Shown in pieces: positions 34,201 through 45,229 of a stretch of 64,000 nt of DNA (its first letter is position 1; each line of letters begins with the position of its first letter). Both the position numbers and the translations under genes were made by a program. The stretch spans positions 42,112,975-42,176,974 of the forward strand of contig CM067564.1 in the NCBI GenBank assembly GCA_034336665.1, read 5' to 3'. The DNA comes from Luscinia megarhynchos (lineage: Eukaryota; Chordata; Aves; Passeriformes; Turdidae). The notes below the pieces were generated by a model that had not been told where the DNA came from, did not search any database, and was given only the letters and a program-made list of their open reading frames with translations.

Positions 34201-37200
34201 ATCGCTGTCACCCCCTCAGATAGCTGTCACCTCCCCGATCGCTGTCACCCTCCCGGATCATTGTCACCCCGCCCGGATCGCTGTCAGCCCCGGTCGCTGT
34301 CACCCCAGTCACTGTCACCCCCGGATCGCTGTCACCCCCGCCCGGATCGTTGTCACCCCCCGATCATTGTCACCCCCGGATCGTGTCACCCCCGATCGGT
34401 GTCACCCCGCCGGATCGCTGTCCGCAGTCACTGTCACCCCCGGTCAGTGTCACCCCGCTGTCCCATGTACCCGTCTCCTTGCCCGGGATGCGGGTGGTGT
34501 TGAACATCCGCTCCGACTGGGTACGAGCACATGGGGACCACGCCCAGCGCCATCATCTGGGGGGCAGGTCGAGGGGTCAGGGGGAGTCAGGGGAGTCGGG
34601 GGGTGAGGGCTGTGCCCCTCGCTGTCGCTGTCACCCCCTGTCCGGCCCCCCCGACATCCCCACGGGGACACGGCCCGTGCTTCTGTCACAGGGTTCTAAC
34701 CCTGCTGTCCCAGGACCCCCAAAATTCCCACGGCTCCCTCAGCCTCGTGGGATCCCCCAAAACCCCCCAGCCCCGTGGGATCCCCCAAAAACCCCCATTC
34801 CCATGAGATCCCCCCAACCCCCTCAGCTCCCATGGGATACCCCCAAATCCCCCAGCCCCATGGGACCCCTGATACCCCCCAGCCCCCTGGGATCCCCCAA
34901 ACCCCGGTCCCATGGGATCCTCCAACTGCCTCAGCCCGTGGGATCCCCCAAACCCCAATCCATGGGATCCCTGATACCCCCCAGCCCCATGGGACTCCCC
35001 CAGACCCCCTCAGTCCCATCGGATACCCCCAAACTCTCTAATCTCATGGGACCCCCAAACCCCTCAGTCCCGTGGGACCCCCAAACCCCCACAGCCCCAT
35101 AGGACCCCCCAAATCCCACAGCCCATGGGACCCCCAAACCCTCAGCCTGGGGGCCCCCAAACCCCTCAGTTCCACGGACTGTCACCCCCCGCCATCCCCA
35201 TGGGCCCCCGGGCCCCCCAGCCCCACTGGGCCCCCCCGGACCCGCTCACCGGGGGGATCTCGCCGCGGTCCAGCCGCCGCCGGTACAGAATGACGGCGTG
35301 CACCACGTTGGCCGCCCGCGCAGCCTGGATGCGGCTGGGGGTCACGTACAGGAAATCCTGGCGACAGGCGACACGGCACGGCTCGCGGGGGGCGCCGGGG
35401 GCCCCGGGGAGCGGTTTGGGGGTCCCCCAGAGCCCCCTTACCATGGCGTAGTAGTTGCTGTTGACCATGAGGGGGCTGCGGCCGCGCAGGTAAATGTACT
35501 CCTCCCACCAGTCACTGACCTGCGGGGACGGGACGGGGATGAGGGAACCGGGACAGAGACAGGGATAAGGGAACGGGGACAGGGACAGGGATGAGGGGAC
35601 AGGGACAGGGGACAGGGATGAGGGGACAGGGACAGGGGACAGGGATAAGGGAACGGGGACAGGGACAGGGAATGGGGACAGGGGACAAGGATGAGGGGAC
35701 AGGGACAGGGATAAGGGAACGGGGACAGGGACAAGGAGACAGGGGACAGGGACAGGGATAAGGGATGAGGGGACAGGGACAGGGATGAGGGGAGAGGGAC
35801 AGGGATGAGGGAACGGGGACAGGGATAAGGGAACGGGGACAGGGATAAGGGATGAGGGGACAGGGACAGGGATGAGGAGCGAGGGGACAGGGGACAGGGA
35901 TGAGGCAATGGGGACAGGGGAAACGGGACAGGGACAGAGACAAGGACAAGGACAAGGGAACGGGGACAGGGATGAGGGGACAGGGACAGGGATAAGGAAA
36001 CAGGGACAGGGGAAACGGGACAGGGAACAAGGTATAAAGATGAGGGGACAGGGACAAGGACAGGGATAGAGGACGAGGGATAAGGGACAGGAATGGAGAC
36101 AAGGAACAGGGACAGGAGATGGGACAGGGATAGGGGACAGGGACCAGGACAGGGGACAGGATAGGGAATAGGAATGGCAGACAGGGACAAGGACAGGAGA
36201 CAGGGAAACGGAACAGGGACAGGTGGCAAGGTGTAAGGGTGAGGGATGAGGACAGGGATGGAGGACAAGGGACAGGGGACAGGAACAGCGACAGGGAAAG
36301 CGGGACAGGAATAAGGAGGCAGGGGACGGGTGACAAAGGTATAAAGATGAGGGGACAGAGATGAGGACGGGGATGAGGGCGGGGATAAGGGACAAGGAAC
36401 AGGAATAGGGAACAGGAGTGGGGGACAGGGGACAGGGGACAGGGACAGGGGACAGCGGGGAGGAAGAGCAGAGGGACGAGGGGATAGAGAGAGGAACAGG
36501 GAGAAAAGTGACAGGGGAGGGGACAGGAGACAGGGAAAACGGGACAGGAGTACAGGGGTCGAGAAGAGGGACAGGAGCGGGGGGGACAGGGACAAGGACA
36601 GGGAAAGCGGGCTGAAGGGACAGGGATGGGGACAAGTGAAAGGCACAGGGACAGGGACAGGGACAGAAACGGGACAGGGACGGGCACAGACCCTCAGCCC
36701 CTCCCGCCCAGGAGACCCCAAACCCCCTCATGCTGCCGGGGGGACACACCGGCTCCAGGGGGTCCCCAGGGTGTCTCCCCAGGCTGTCCCGGGTGTCCCG
36801 CGTGTCCCCACTCACGTAGTTGGTTGTCCACCAGGCCTTGAGGCGCAGGTAGCGCTGCAGCCGCGGCGCCGTTTTCTCCTGGAAGTCGCGGGCCAGCGCC
36901 GCCATCTCGGCGAACTTGTCATCGTCCAGGAGCGGCCGCACCGACTCCAGGTACTGCGGGGACACGGGACATGGGGACACTCACGGGACACGGGGACACT
37001 GCAGGGGGACGCAGGGACATACTGGCACGGGGACATCGACGAGGACACTCAGGGGGACACGCCGCGGAGTCACTCAGGGGGACACTCACGAGGGACACTC
37101 ACGGGGACACTCACGGGGGACACTCCACGGGGACAGGGGACACGAAATCGCGGGGACACGGGACTCGGGGGACAGGGGGTCACCGGGACACGGGGACACC

Positions 37201-40200
37201 CTGCCGCTGCCACCTCATTGCCGCCCGCATTGCCACTGTCACCTCACTGTCACCTCCCCACCGCCACTGCCATCTCACTGTCACCCCCCTGTGTCACCCC
37301 TGTGATACTCACTTGCACCCTCATTGTCACCTCAGTGCCACTGTCACCTCACTGTCACCCACTGCCACCACAGTGCCACCTTCACTACCACTACCACCCC
37401 AGTGCCACCGCCACTGTCACCCCCAGTGCCCCCCAGTGCCCCCAGTGTCCCCAGTGCCACCCCAGTGCCCCAGCGAGGGCGCACCTGGCGATGGTGGCTT
37501 TCACGGGGGGCACGGGCAGCTGGGCAGGGGAGCTCTGGAAGCTGTACAGGAGGCGGCTTGCGGATGGACACGGCCTTCATCAGCACCTCGGCGGAGGGGA
37601 GGGAGGGAGGAGGAGGAGGGAGGGAGGAGGGAGGAGGAGAGAGGAGGAGGGAGGAGGAGGGAGGAGGAGAGGGAGGAGGAGGAGGAGGAGGAGAGGAGGA
37701 GGAGAGAGGAGGAGGAGGAGGAGCTGTGGCTCACACAGGTCCCAAAGAACTCCAGTACTCACCGATCCCGAAGCACCATGGGTCCCAAAACACTCCAGGT
37801 ACCCAAAACTCCCAAAGCCCCAGGGATCCCAAAAACTCTCCAGGCACCCAAAGCTCCCCAAAGCACCCAGAGATCCCAAAAAGCTCCTAAAGCACCCAGG
37901 GATCCCAAAAACTCCGGAGCACCCAGGGATCCCAAAAAGAGCTCCTAAAGCATCCAGGGATCCCAAAAACTCCCGGTAGCAAAATTCCCAAAAGCCCCCA
38001 GGGGCTCCCAAAAAACTCCCAAAGCCCCCAGGGATCCCCAAAGATCTCCCAGAGCACCCCAGGGCTCCCCAAAGAGCTCAGGCACCCACAGCTCCCAGAT
38101 CGCTGCGTCCATGGCTCCACGGCAAAAATTCCCAGTCTCCCCATCTCCCCAGCTCCCACCTGCTCGTCTCCCGTGCTTCCTCCAGCCCCATCCCTGCATC
38201 CCCCATTCCCTCCATCTCCCCATCTCTCATCTCCCTCACCTCCATCTCCCCACCTCCCTTTCCATCTCCCCATCTCCATCTCCATCTCCATCTCCATCTC
38301 TCATCTCCCCATGTCCATCCCATTTTCCCATCTCCCCCATCCCCATCCATCTCCCCATCTCCATATCTCCATCTCCCCATCTCCCATTTCCATCTCCCCA
38401 TCTCACATCTCCATATCTCCATCTCTTCCCATCTCCATCCCCTCCCATGTCCACCTCCCATTCCCCACATCTCCTCATCTCTTCCATCTCCGCCATCTCC
38501 CACATCTCTCCATCTCACATCTCCATATCCCCACATCTCCATATCTCCCACATCTCCCATGTCCACCTCCATATTTCCCATCTCCCCATCCCATCCATCT
38601 CCCCATCTCTCACATCTCCCCATGTCTCACATCTCCTCCATTTCCCCATCTCCCCATCTCCATATCTCCAGCTCCCCATCTCCATCTCCTCCATCTCCCT
38701 CATCTCCATATCTCCAGCTCTTCCATCTCTTCCATCTCTTCCATCTCCATCTCCCCATCTCCATATCTCCATATCTCCATCTCCCCCATCTCCATATCTT
38801 CCATCTCCATCTCCTCCATTTCCCCATCTCCATATCTCCATCTCCCCATCTCCATATCTCCATCTCTTCCATCTCCATCTCCCCCATCCCCATCTCCTCC
38901 ATCTCCCCCATCTCCCATCTCCCCCATCTCCCCCATGTCCACACGTCCCACATTTCCCACATCTCCCCCATTTCCCCCATCTCCATATCTCCATCTCCTC
39001 CATCTCCCAATCTCCATCTCCCCATCCCCTCCATCCCCCATCCCCCCATCCCCCGCGTCCCCGCGCTCACGATCCAGAGGCGGGTGCTGCGGCTCATGAT
39101 GCCGTCTGCGGCTCGAGACATCCAGCCGTGTGCAGGAGAGCAGCAGAGCAGCTACGCTCGTGAACAGCAGCACGGCCGCCAGCCACGCCCCGGTGGAGAA
39201 CAGCACCGTGCTGACCGCGCCCTGCGCCCGCGGGGACAGCGCCGCGCTGCGGACACGCGGGGGGCGTCAGCGGGGCGCGACCCACGCTGCGCCCGCGCGG
39301 GGATCCCTGGGGGTGTCCCCGAGTGGGGCTGGGCGCGTGGGGCACCCCCAGGGGATGTCCCCGAGTGGGGGATGGGCGTGGGGACATCCCCTCATCCCCA
39401 GGGGATGTCCCCGAGATGGGGCTGTGGGCGTGAGACACCCCAAGGAATGTCCCGAGGTGGGGCTGTGCCCGTGGGACATCCCTCATTCCCAGTGCCCATC
39501 CCACTGTGCCCATCCACTGTGCCCATCCCGTGTCCCCATCCCAGTGTCCCCAACCCAGTGTCCCCACCCCATTGTGCCCATCCCAGGGTCCCCATCCCAT
39601 TGTGCCCATCCCAGTGTCCCCATCCCAGTGTGCCCATCCCAGTCTGCTTTTCTCTGTGTCCCCATCTTGCTGTCCCCATCCCTGTGTCCCCATTCCTGTT
39701 GCCCATCCCACTGTGCCCACCCATTGACCCATCCCAGTGTCCCCATCCCCGAGTGCCCATCCCAGTGTCCCATCCCACTGTGCCCATCCCAGTGCCCCTA
39801 ATGTCCCCTTGCCCGTTGCCCACCCCACTGGCCCATCCTGCTGTCCCCATCCCATTGACCCATCCAGTGTCCCGTCCCAGTGTCCCCATCCTGCTGTCCC
39901 CATTCCTGTTGCCCATCCCCAGTGCCCATCCCAATGTCCCCATCCCACTGTGCCCATCCCTGTGTCCCCATCCCAGTGTCCCTATTCCTGCTGCCCATCC
40001 CAGTGCCCATCCAGTGCCCATCCCAGTGTACTTATCCGGTGTCCCCAACCCAGTGTCCCCATCCCACTGTCCCCATCCGAGTGTCCCTATCCCAGTGTGC
40101 CCATCCCTGTGTCACACCCAGTGCCCACCCTACTGGCCCATCCCGCTGTGTCCCCATTCCGCTGTGCCCATCTCAGTGTCCCCACCCCGTTGTCCCCATC

Positions 40201-41005
40201 CGAGTGTCTCTACCCAGTGTGCCCATCCCAATGTCCCCATCCCGCTGTCCCCATCCCAGTGCCCCATCCTGCTGTCCCCATCCCACTGTCCCCATCCCTA
40301 GTGTACCCATCGCTGTCCCCACCCCCGTGTCCCCGCGCCCACCTGCGGGGCAGCCAGTGCTGGATGCGGCCGATCAGCCCCAGGGGACGGGTCCCACCTA
40401 GCAGTAGCAGGAGCCGGCGGTGGCCATCACCACCACCATCCAGCTGGAGGGCGTGAGGGAGTACACGCCCGATCAGGAAGCTGTTCTGTGGGCACAGGGG
40501 GTCAGCGCCCGGCCGAAGGCGGGGACCCCCCCCGGGGAGGGACATCCCCGGGGGAGGGGACACCCCAGGGGCAGGGGACACCCCCGGGGCAGGGGGACAC
40601 ACCAGGGGCAGGGGACACTCCCAAGGGGCAGGGGACACCCCGAGGGCAGGGGACACTCCCCGGGGGCAGGGGACACACCCGGGAGGGACACCCCGGGGCA
40701 GGGGACACACCCCGGGCAGGGGACACCCCCGGGAGGGACACCCCGGGGCAGGGGACACTCCCCGGGGCAGGGGACCTCCGCGGGGCAGGGGGGACACACC
40801 CGGGGTAGGGGACACACCCGGGCAGGGGACACCCGCGGGGGAGCGGACCCCCAGCCCAGCCACCTTAGCGCGGACCAAGCGCTTTTTCCACGAGTGGACG
40901 GCGGCCAGGTAGAGGCTGGCGCACGGCCTCGCAGCTCAGCTGGAAGTCCAAGCCCTCGGGGGTGACCGTGAACTGGAATGCCACCGCCTGGTGAGCCTCC
41001 GCCAT
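22241..41005 (-). CDS. CPT1B: Carnitine O-palmitoyltransferase 1, muscle isoform
   Basis: Transfers long-chain acyl groups from CoA to carnitine at the mitochondrial outer membrane, the rate-setting step of fatty-acid import. Coding exons, 5' to 3': 40864-41005, 40343-40485, 39071-39246, 37485-37586, 36816-36953, 35442-35519, 35250-35357, 34471-34556, 33564-33759, 31880-32070, 31139-31246, about 29345-29441, about 28550-28645, about 27270-27358, 25250-25403, 24083-24196, 23429-23521, 22241-22330. The start [12 protein letters not shown] is diagnostic of the 1B isoform and its malonyl-CoA regulatory N-terminus. Two membrane segments follow ([31 protein letters not shown]). The catalytic histidine is in [10 protein letters not shown], exon 11. 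The end is [17 protein letters not shown] then [18 protein letters not shown]. Exons 5-7, 9 and 16-18 are perfect. Exons 1-4, 8, 10, 11 and 15 carry one-base indels, and exons 12-14 are more altered. CHKB lies upstream, as in human. Confidence 0.93.
22345..23225. repeat. GAACCCTCAGAGCGGGACCC array in the last CPT1B intron
   Basis: A very regular 18-20-base unit, about 45 copies, filling the intron between the last two exons. Confidence 0.93.
23530..24080. repeat. Array of splice-donor-like CAGGTGGGTCC units in a CPT1B intron
   Basis: A regular array of ACCTGGGACCC words (period 11-12). Read on the transcribed strand, each unit is CAGGTGGGTCC, an excellent 5' splice-site match, repeated about 35 times between exons 16 and 17. 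Confidence 0.9.
24215..25245. repeat. Two arrays in a CPT1B intron
   Basis: 24220-24440 is a GGGAACCCCAGGGCACCCC array. 24500-25230 is a CCCGTGTCCCTGTCC array. No exon between exons 15 and 16. Confidence 0.88.
25250..25403 (-). CDS. CPT1B: CPT1B exon 15 ([19 protein letters not shown]...)
   Basis: Encodes the conserved stretch ending [19 protein letters not shown]. Two compensating one-base changes break the frame: an extra G near 25375 after the LFK codons, and a missing base near 25350 within the QHLYR codons. The exon starts after an AG at 25404 and ends at a GTCAGC donor. Its first 27 bases are the segment repeated in the upstream array. Confidence 0.9.
25404..26440. repeat. CPT1B: Array of copies of the CPT1B exon 15 acceptor edge
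   Basis: Six copies (near 25505, 25630, 25835, 25990, 26140 and 26310) of a segment matching the first 27 bases of exon 15 (RSEQQRLFK). They are separated by ACCCCAAACTGCACCCC-type spacer of about 100-170 bases. Several copies retain CAG before the exon-like segment and GTGCAG after it. Confidence 0.88.
26441..27268. repeat. GTGTCCCCGCTGTCCC array in a CPT1B intron
   Basis: Irregular units of about 15 bases from 26540 to 27240. Confidence 0.88.
27270..27358 (-). CDS. CPT1B: CPT1B exon 14, altered
   Basis: After a CAG acceptor at 27359-27361 the frame reads [14 protein letters not shown]. The family has DRGKFCLTYEASMTR here, and further on TETGG aligns with GRTETVR. The match is clear but substitutions are far denser than in other exons, and the frame slips near the GGCCGTGACC stretch. 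The 3' boundary (GTGGGC near 27269) is a guess. Confidence 0.6.
27400..28550. repeat. CCAT/ATCC tetranucleotide satellite
   Basis: About 1.15 kb of CCATCCATCC with GGATCCATGG variants. About 27635-27690 is a near-perfect (ATCC)n run. Towards 28300 it changes to CCAGTGTCCA-type units. Confidence 0.95.
28550..28645 (-). pseudogene. CPT1B: CPT1B exon 13 remnant or badly called exon
   Basis: The minus strand shows TGTCAGGC (CQA), then RAVVEDVD and AWIF. Further on CATCATCCAGATCG (IIQI) appears. These align in order with CQAVIE, AKALADDVE and the conserved AFVQIALQL of CPT1. About one third of the expected exon length is missing and a stop interrupts it. Deletion or poor consensus cannot be separated from sequence alone. 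Confidence 0.5.
28650..29340. repeat. CCTGTGCCACACCTGTGCC array in CPT1B intron 12
   Basis: C/T/G-rich words of about 10-18 bases. Two further copies of a segment resembling exon 13 (GGCCACGCCCTGGCTGGCAT near 28745, and again near 28905) are embedded in it. Confidence 0.85.
29345..29441 (-). CDS. CPT1B: CPT1B exon 12, altered
   Basis: A good acceptor (CAG at 29442-29444) is followed by FMLATD, then SYTE and KGDP. After one base is discounted, QWDIP appears near 29356. This is the order of the human exon (FVLGTD, GYTE, LQWDIP). Several one-base gaps and insertions break the frame. The donor was not identified. Confidence 0.65.
29455..30490. repeat. CCCCAAATCCCAAATTCCATG array in CPT1B intron 11
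   Basis: A/C-rich composite units of roughly 40-60 bases carrying CCCAATTCCATG blocks. Confidence 0.85.
30500..31135. repeat. GGGGGTGTCCCCATTCTG array in CPT1B intron 11
   Basis: Regular units of about 18-21 bases from 30640 to 31110, directly before the exon 11 donor. Confidence 0.88.
31139..31246 (-). CDS. CPT1B: CPT1B exon 11, catalytic histidine, two one-base insertions
   Basis: Encodes [26 protein letters not shown] and APIVGHLWE. The active-site histidine is in EHSW. The frame breaks twice: an extra T near 31220 and another near 31167. Removing both restores the conserved sequence and the expected exon length (106 bases). The rest of the exon matches the family closely. Confidence 0.9.
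31255..31572. repeat. GGGGATTTTGGGGG array in CPT1B intron 10
   Basis: T/G-rich units of 12-16 bases, about 300 bases long. Confidence 0.88.
31575..31879. repeat. CPT1B: Two copies of the CPT1B exon 10 3' edge and donor
   Basis: The real exon ends at 31880 with codons for [10 protein letters not shown] followed by GTGGGC. Near-identical copies end at about 31735 and 31590, each spaced about 145 bases. They carry the same coding segment and a GT-containing junction. Between them is GGTTTTGGGGTGC-type spacer. Confidence 0.9.
32071..32655. repeat. CGGGCACCCCGAGATCCCAG array in CPT1B intron 9
   Basis: A regular 20-base unit, about 15 copies up to 32400, then CCCCACAATGGGG-type units. The array abuts the exon 10 acceptor with no spacer. 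Confidence 0.92.
32656..33563. repeat. CCCATTATTCCCAGTATCC array in CPT1B intron 9
   Basis: Pyrimidine-biased units of 9-18 bases to about 33530. From 33270 it becomes CACTATCCCCATTATCCC. Confidence 0.92.
33785..34465. repeat. GTGTCACCCCCTCTGGAGCG array in CPT1B intron 8
   Basis: Units of about 18-20 bases. From 34150 the variable part changes to GATCGCTGTCACCCCCG. Confidence 0.9.
34570..35245. repeat. CCCATGGGATCCCCCAAACC array in CPT1B intron 7
   Basis: About 34710-35180 has units of about 28-33 bases with CCCCAGCCCCATGGGA. The remainder is unremarkable intron. Confidence 0.88.
35525..36700. repeat. GGGACAGGGATAAGG array in CPT1B intron 5
   Basis: About 1.15 kb of purine-dominated GGGGACAGGGACAGGGATGA words. 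It degenerates towards 36500. Confidence 0.92.
36954..37484. repeat. CPT1B intron 4, GGGACACTCACGG and CCACTGTCACC arrays
   Basis: 36965-37145 is a GGGGACACTCACGGG array. 37205-37470 is CACTGTCACCTCACTGCCAC-type. No exon. Confidence 0.85.
37592..37728. repeat. GGAGGA polypurine tract
   Basis: About 130 bases of uninterrupted G/A (GGAGGAGGGAGGAGGA), with mirror symmetry that could form an intramolecular triplex. It lies immediately upstream of the exon 4 acceptor in transcription order. On the transcript it is a very long pyrimidine tract. Confidence 0.92.
37735..38105. repeat. CCCAGGGATCCCAAAAACTC array
   Basis: Units of about 28-33 bases in CPT1B intron 3. Confidence 0.9.
38110..39065. repeat. 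CCATCTCC pyrimidine satellite in CPT1B intron 3
   Basis: About 950 bases of CCATCTCCCCATCTCCATAT words, nearly free of G on the plus strand (only inside CATGTCC words). The transcript side is G/A-rich. Confidence 0.95.
39250..40340. repeat. CCCATCCCAGTGTCC array in CPT1B intron 2
   Basis: 39300-39480 has four units of about 50 bases with GGGGATGTCCCCGAG. 39485-40310 is a regular array of GTCCCCATCCCAGTGTGCC. Confidence 0.92.
40500..40860. repeat. GGGGCAGGGGACACACCCCG array in CPT1B intron 1
   Basis: A regular unit of about 20 bases, roughly 15 copies, between the first two coding exons. Confidence 0.92.
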
Positions 41006-41340
41006 CCTGGCGACCCGGGTGGCACCTGCGGGGAACACGGCGGCGATGGGCGCGGCCGCCCCCGCCACAAGGCTGGGGGGCTGGCCGGTGTCACCCGGGC
41101 CCTCGGGACCCCCAGCGCGTGTCCCCGCGGTGTCCCCCGGCGTCACGCGGCGCTGGCGCGCTGCCCCACTGAGGGGAAGGGTCAGCGCTGTCACCGCCGC
41201 CAGGCGACATTCGGGGCGGGGGGGTGACACCGCAGCCCCGCGCGCGGCCGGACCCCCAGCACCGCCCCCCGTGTCCCCTGCCCCGTGTCCCCTGCGGGAG
41301 GGCGGCACGGACACGGGCGAGGGTGTCACTAAAGTCACCG
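41006..41340. other. CPT1B 5' intron, unique part
   Basis: G/C-rich, mostly unique sequence just upstream of the ATG exon. The acceptor CAG lies about 15 bases before the ATG. No other feature seen. Confidence 0.6.
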
Positions 41341-41785
41341 TGTCACCGCGGGGTGGCACAGCCGGGGGACACTGTCACCATGGGGGTGGCACAGCCGGGG
41401 GGTCACTGTCACCGCGGGGGTGGCACAGCCGGGGGGACACTGTCACCATGGGGGTGGCACAGCCGGGGGTCACTGTCATCGCGGGGGTGGCTTTACAGCC
41501 GGGGGTCACTGTCACCACGGGGTGGCACAGCCGGGGGACACTGTCACCATGGGGGTGCTTTACAGCCGGGGTCACTGTCACCGCGGGGGTGTGGCACAAC
41601 CGGGGGGTCACTGTCACCACGGGGGTGGCACAGCAAGGGGTGCCCTGGGGTGCCACAAAGTCACCCTGTCACCATGGGGGTGGCACAGCCGGAGGGCCTT
41701 GGGGGTGTCCTAAAGTCACTGTCACCGCGGGGGTGGCACAGCCGGGGGCCCTGGGCTGCCACAAAGTCACCCTGTCACCATGTCA
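41340..41785. repeat. GTCACTGTCACCGCGGGGGT array
   Basis: Units of about 48-50 bases containing GGTGGCACAGCCGGGGG, about nine copies, in the CPT1B 5' intron. Confidence 0.92.
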
Positions 41786-41789
41786 CCTG

Positions 41790-42423
41790 TCCCTGGAGAC
41801 CCTCCCCACTCCGGGGGTGCCCCAAACCCCCCCAGCCAGTGCCAAGCCCGGGGAGCCGCGGGCTCGGGGGGAGGTGACACTGCTGTCCCCACACAGGGCA
41901 CGTCACGGCGCTTTCCCCACGGGTGGCCTTGGGCTGAGGGTGACAGCCCGGTCACACCGGGGTGGCCTCGTGGCACCACCTGGGCTGGCACTGATGGCAC
42001 CGGTGCCACCGCACGGCCTGGCACGGGGCGTTCACCCGGGGCGCTGTGGCACTGCCCGGTGAGTGCCACTCACCCGCGTCACTGCGCGTGTGGCACTGCC
42101 CACCCTGTCCCTGCCCCTGCCCCGCGTGTCCCCCCCGGTGTCCCCCCCCCGTGTCCCGCCCCGCCCAAGGTCACCGCGCGTGGCCGGGCCCTGCTCCGGG
42201 GTGGGAGGCGGCGGGGCCGGGACCCCCGGAGGGGACACCCCGAGGGGACATCCCGAGGGGACACCCCGAGGGGACCCCCGGCCACGTGGCGGGGCGGGGG
42301 GCGCGGGAGTCGCTCCCCACGGACGCGCGGGGGGGTCGCGGCACAGGGGAGCGACACCGCGGGGAGGAGCGGGGGTGCCGGTCCGGGGGTCCCCGAGCGC
42401 GCCCCCTCCCCCGGGCCCGGTAC
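41790..42423 (-). promoter_or_regulatory. CPT1B: CpG-rich region of the CPT1B 5' intron
   Basis: Mostly unique, increasingly CpG-rich sequence leading to the probable first exon. It includes a short GAGGGGACACCCC array at 42225-42270. It may hold intronic promoter elements. Confidence 0.45.
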
Positions 42424-42500
42424 CTGCGTGGGGGGCGCGGGGGCTCCCGCGGGACGGCGGCTCTGCGGCGGGGCAGCCCCGGCCGGTAACCGGACACCGG
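42424..42500 (-). other. CPT1B: Probable non-coding first exon of CPT1B
   Basis: Within the densest CpG stretch the minus strand reads CCCCCCACGCAG followed by a good donor GTACCG (42423-42418). A non-coding first exon spliced to the ATG exon is the usual CPT1 arrangement. The 5' boundary is not determined, and no TATA box was seen. Confidence 0.5.
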
Positions 42501-42539
42501 CGGCACCGGGCGGGACCGAGCGGGAGGGACGGCGCCCCG

Positions 42540-43335
42540 CCCCCGGGGGACCGCGACACGCGGGGGGACCCCGACACGCCGGGACGGGGACAGCGACACC
42601 CGGGACAGGGACCGCGACACGCGGGATGGGGACCTGACACGCGGGACGGGGACAGCGACACGCCGGGATTGGGACAGGGACACCGCGGGACAGGGACTCC
42701 GACACCCGGGAGAGGGACAGTGACAGCGACAGCCGGGACAGGGGACCGCGACACGCGCGGGGGACCCCGGCACGCCGTGACAGCCGGGACGAGGACAGCG
42801 ACACAGCAGGACAGGGATCCCGACACCCGGGATGAGGGACAGTGAGGCACCGGGACGGAGACCGCGACACTCCGGGACGGGGACAGGGACAGCCGGGACA
42901 GGGGACTCGACACGCGGGGACAGGGGACTGCGACACTCCCGTGAGGGGGACAGTGACAGCCACGGACAGGGACCGTGACACTCCGGGATGGGGACAGTGA
43001 CAGCGACAGGGAGGAACCGCGACACTCTGGGACAGGGGACAGTGACACCCGGGACAGGGGACAGCGACAGCCGGGACAGGGACCGCGACACTCCGGGAGG
43101 GACCCCGACACTCCCAGAGATGGGGACGCAGTGACACCAGGGGGCGTCCCGACGCACCGGGACGGGGACAGTGACACCCGGTACAGGGACCCCGACACTC
43201 CGGGACAGGGACAGTGACACCCGGGGAGACCCCGACACATCGGGACAGGGACCGCGACACACCCGGGACGATGACAGTGACACCAGGGGGCGTCCCGACA
43301 GACCAGGGCGGGGACAGTGACACCCAGGGGACACC
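42540..43335. repeat. CGACACCGGGACAGGGAC array
   Basis: Irregular units of about 18-24 bases between CPT1B and CHKB. Its CpG density suggests it belongs to the CPT1B promoter flank. Confidence 0.88.
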
Positions 43336-45229
43336 CGGACCCCGGGAGCGAGTCGGGACACGGATCGCTGTCCCCGGGAAAGAGCGACACGCGCGGCAGG
43401 ACAGGGATGGCCGGGCTTGGGGACAAGGAGGGGCCACCCCCGGACACGGAGCCCGACATCCCCCGGGGGGTCCTGTCCCGGGATAGGAGCGTCATTGGCG
43501 GGGACAGCGGGGACACCGGGGGACGGCGGGGACACCGACAGGGAGAGTGGCAGTCAGGGGATCCCGATATCCGCGGGACAGGGATCCGGGACAGGGACAC
43601 AAACCCGGGACAGGGACACGCACAGGGACAAAGGGACACACACCGGGGACAGGGACACAAATCTGGGACAGGGACACACACCCGGGACAGGGACACGCAC
43701 GAAGGGAATAGGGACACATCCCAGGACAGGGACCCGGGACAGGGACACACTAACCCGGGACAGGGACACACACCCGGGACAGGGACACGCACAGGGATAA
43801 GGGACACAAACCCGGGACAGGGACACAAACCCAGGACAGGGACACCAGCCTGGGACAGGGACTCAGAGACAGGGACACACACAGGGACACACACAGGGAC
43901 AAAGGGACACAAACCCGGGACAGAGAGACACACACTGGGCACAAGGACCCGGGACAGGGACAGGGACACCAGCCCGGGACAGGGACACAAACCGGGGACA
44001 GGGGCCTTGGGACAGGGACACACACAGGGACAGGGACACATCCCGGGACAAGGGACACGCGCACAGGGACAGGGACCCCACCGGGACAGGGACACACACC
44101 GGGACAGGGACAGGACCCGCACAGGGACAGGCACGCAGGGACAGGGACACCAGCCTGGGGACAGGGACCCGGGACAGGGACCTGCACAGGGACACACACC
44201 CGGGACAGGGACCCTGCACAGGGACACCAGCCGGGACAGGGACACCAGCCTGGGACAGGGACACAAACCCGGGGACAGGGACCTGCACAGGGACACCAGC
44301 CGGGACAGGGACACCAGCCCGAGACAGGGACACACACCCGGGACAGGGGACCCAGGGACAGGGACAGGGACACACCCGGGACAGGGACACGCACAGGGAC
44401 AGGGACAGGGACCCGGGACAGGGACACACACACCGGGACAGGGACAGGACCGCACAGGGACACCTACACCGGGACAGGGACACACACAGGGACAGGGACA
44501 GGGACACGCACAGGGACAAGGGACACACACCACGGGACGAGGGACACGCACAGGGACAGGGACACGACAGGGACAGGGACAGCACAGGGACAGGGACACA
44601 CACCACGGGACAGGGACAGACAGGGACAGGCACAGGGACCCGGGACAAGGACACACACCAGGGACAGGGACAAGGACCCGCACAGGGAAACATACGGGGA
44701 CAGGGACAGGGACACACACAGGGACAAAGGGACACACACCCGGGACAGAGACACACACAGGGACAGGGACAGGGACACGCACAGGGACAGGGACACACAC
44801 AGGGACAGGGACACACACCCGGGGACAGGGACAGGGCACACAGGGACAGGGACAGGGACCCGGGACAAGGACACACACCAGGGACAGGGACAAGGACCGC
44901 ACAGGGACACGCACGGGGACAGGGACACCAGCCTGGGACAGGGACCCGGGACAGGGACCTGCACAGGGACACACACCGGGACAAAGGGACACGCACAGGG
45001 ACAGGCACCAGGGACAGGGACACACACGGGACAGGGACAGCGCATAGGGGGACAGGGACAGTGGCTCTGCCACGAGGCTCCGTGTGTCCCGTGCCCGGAG
45101 CAGCGACGCTGTCCCTGTCCCCGCGCCCGGCCTGGCACCTGGTTGTCACCTGGTTGTCACCTGCCCGACCTCTGGCCCCTGTCCCAGTTGTCACCTGTCC
45201 GTCACCATGAGTGCCACGTGCCTGTGCCC
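43336..45229. repeat. GGGACAGGGACACACACCCG array
   Basis: 43560-45055 is about 1.5 kb of GGGACAGGGACAC with CACACCC, CCAGCC and CACGCA variants. The flanks are unremarkable. No gene between CPT1B and CHKB. Confidence 0.93.

Noticed and set aside
22241..41005. CPT1B as a processed or dead pseudogene
   Set aside because: Introns are present, seven exons are perfect, and the indels are single-base and mostly insertions. Sequencing error is more likely, except perhaps for exons 12-14.
22241..41005. CPT1A or CPT1C instead of CPT1B
   Set aside because: The N-terminus [12 protein letters not shown] with a following TVTPEG and the CHKB neighbour fit CPT1B. CPT1C's C-terminal extension is absent.
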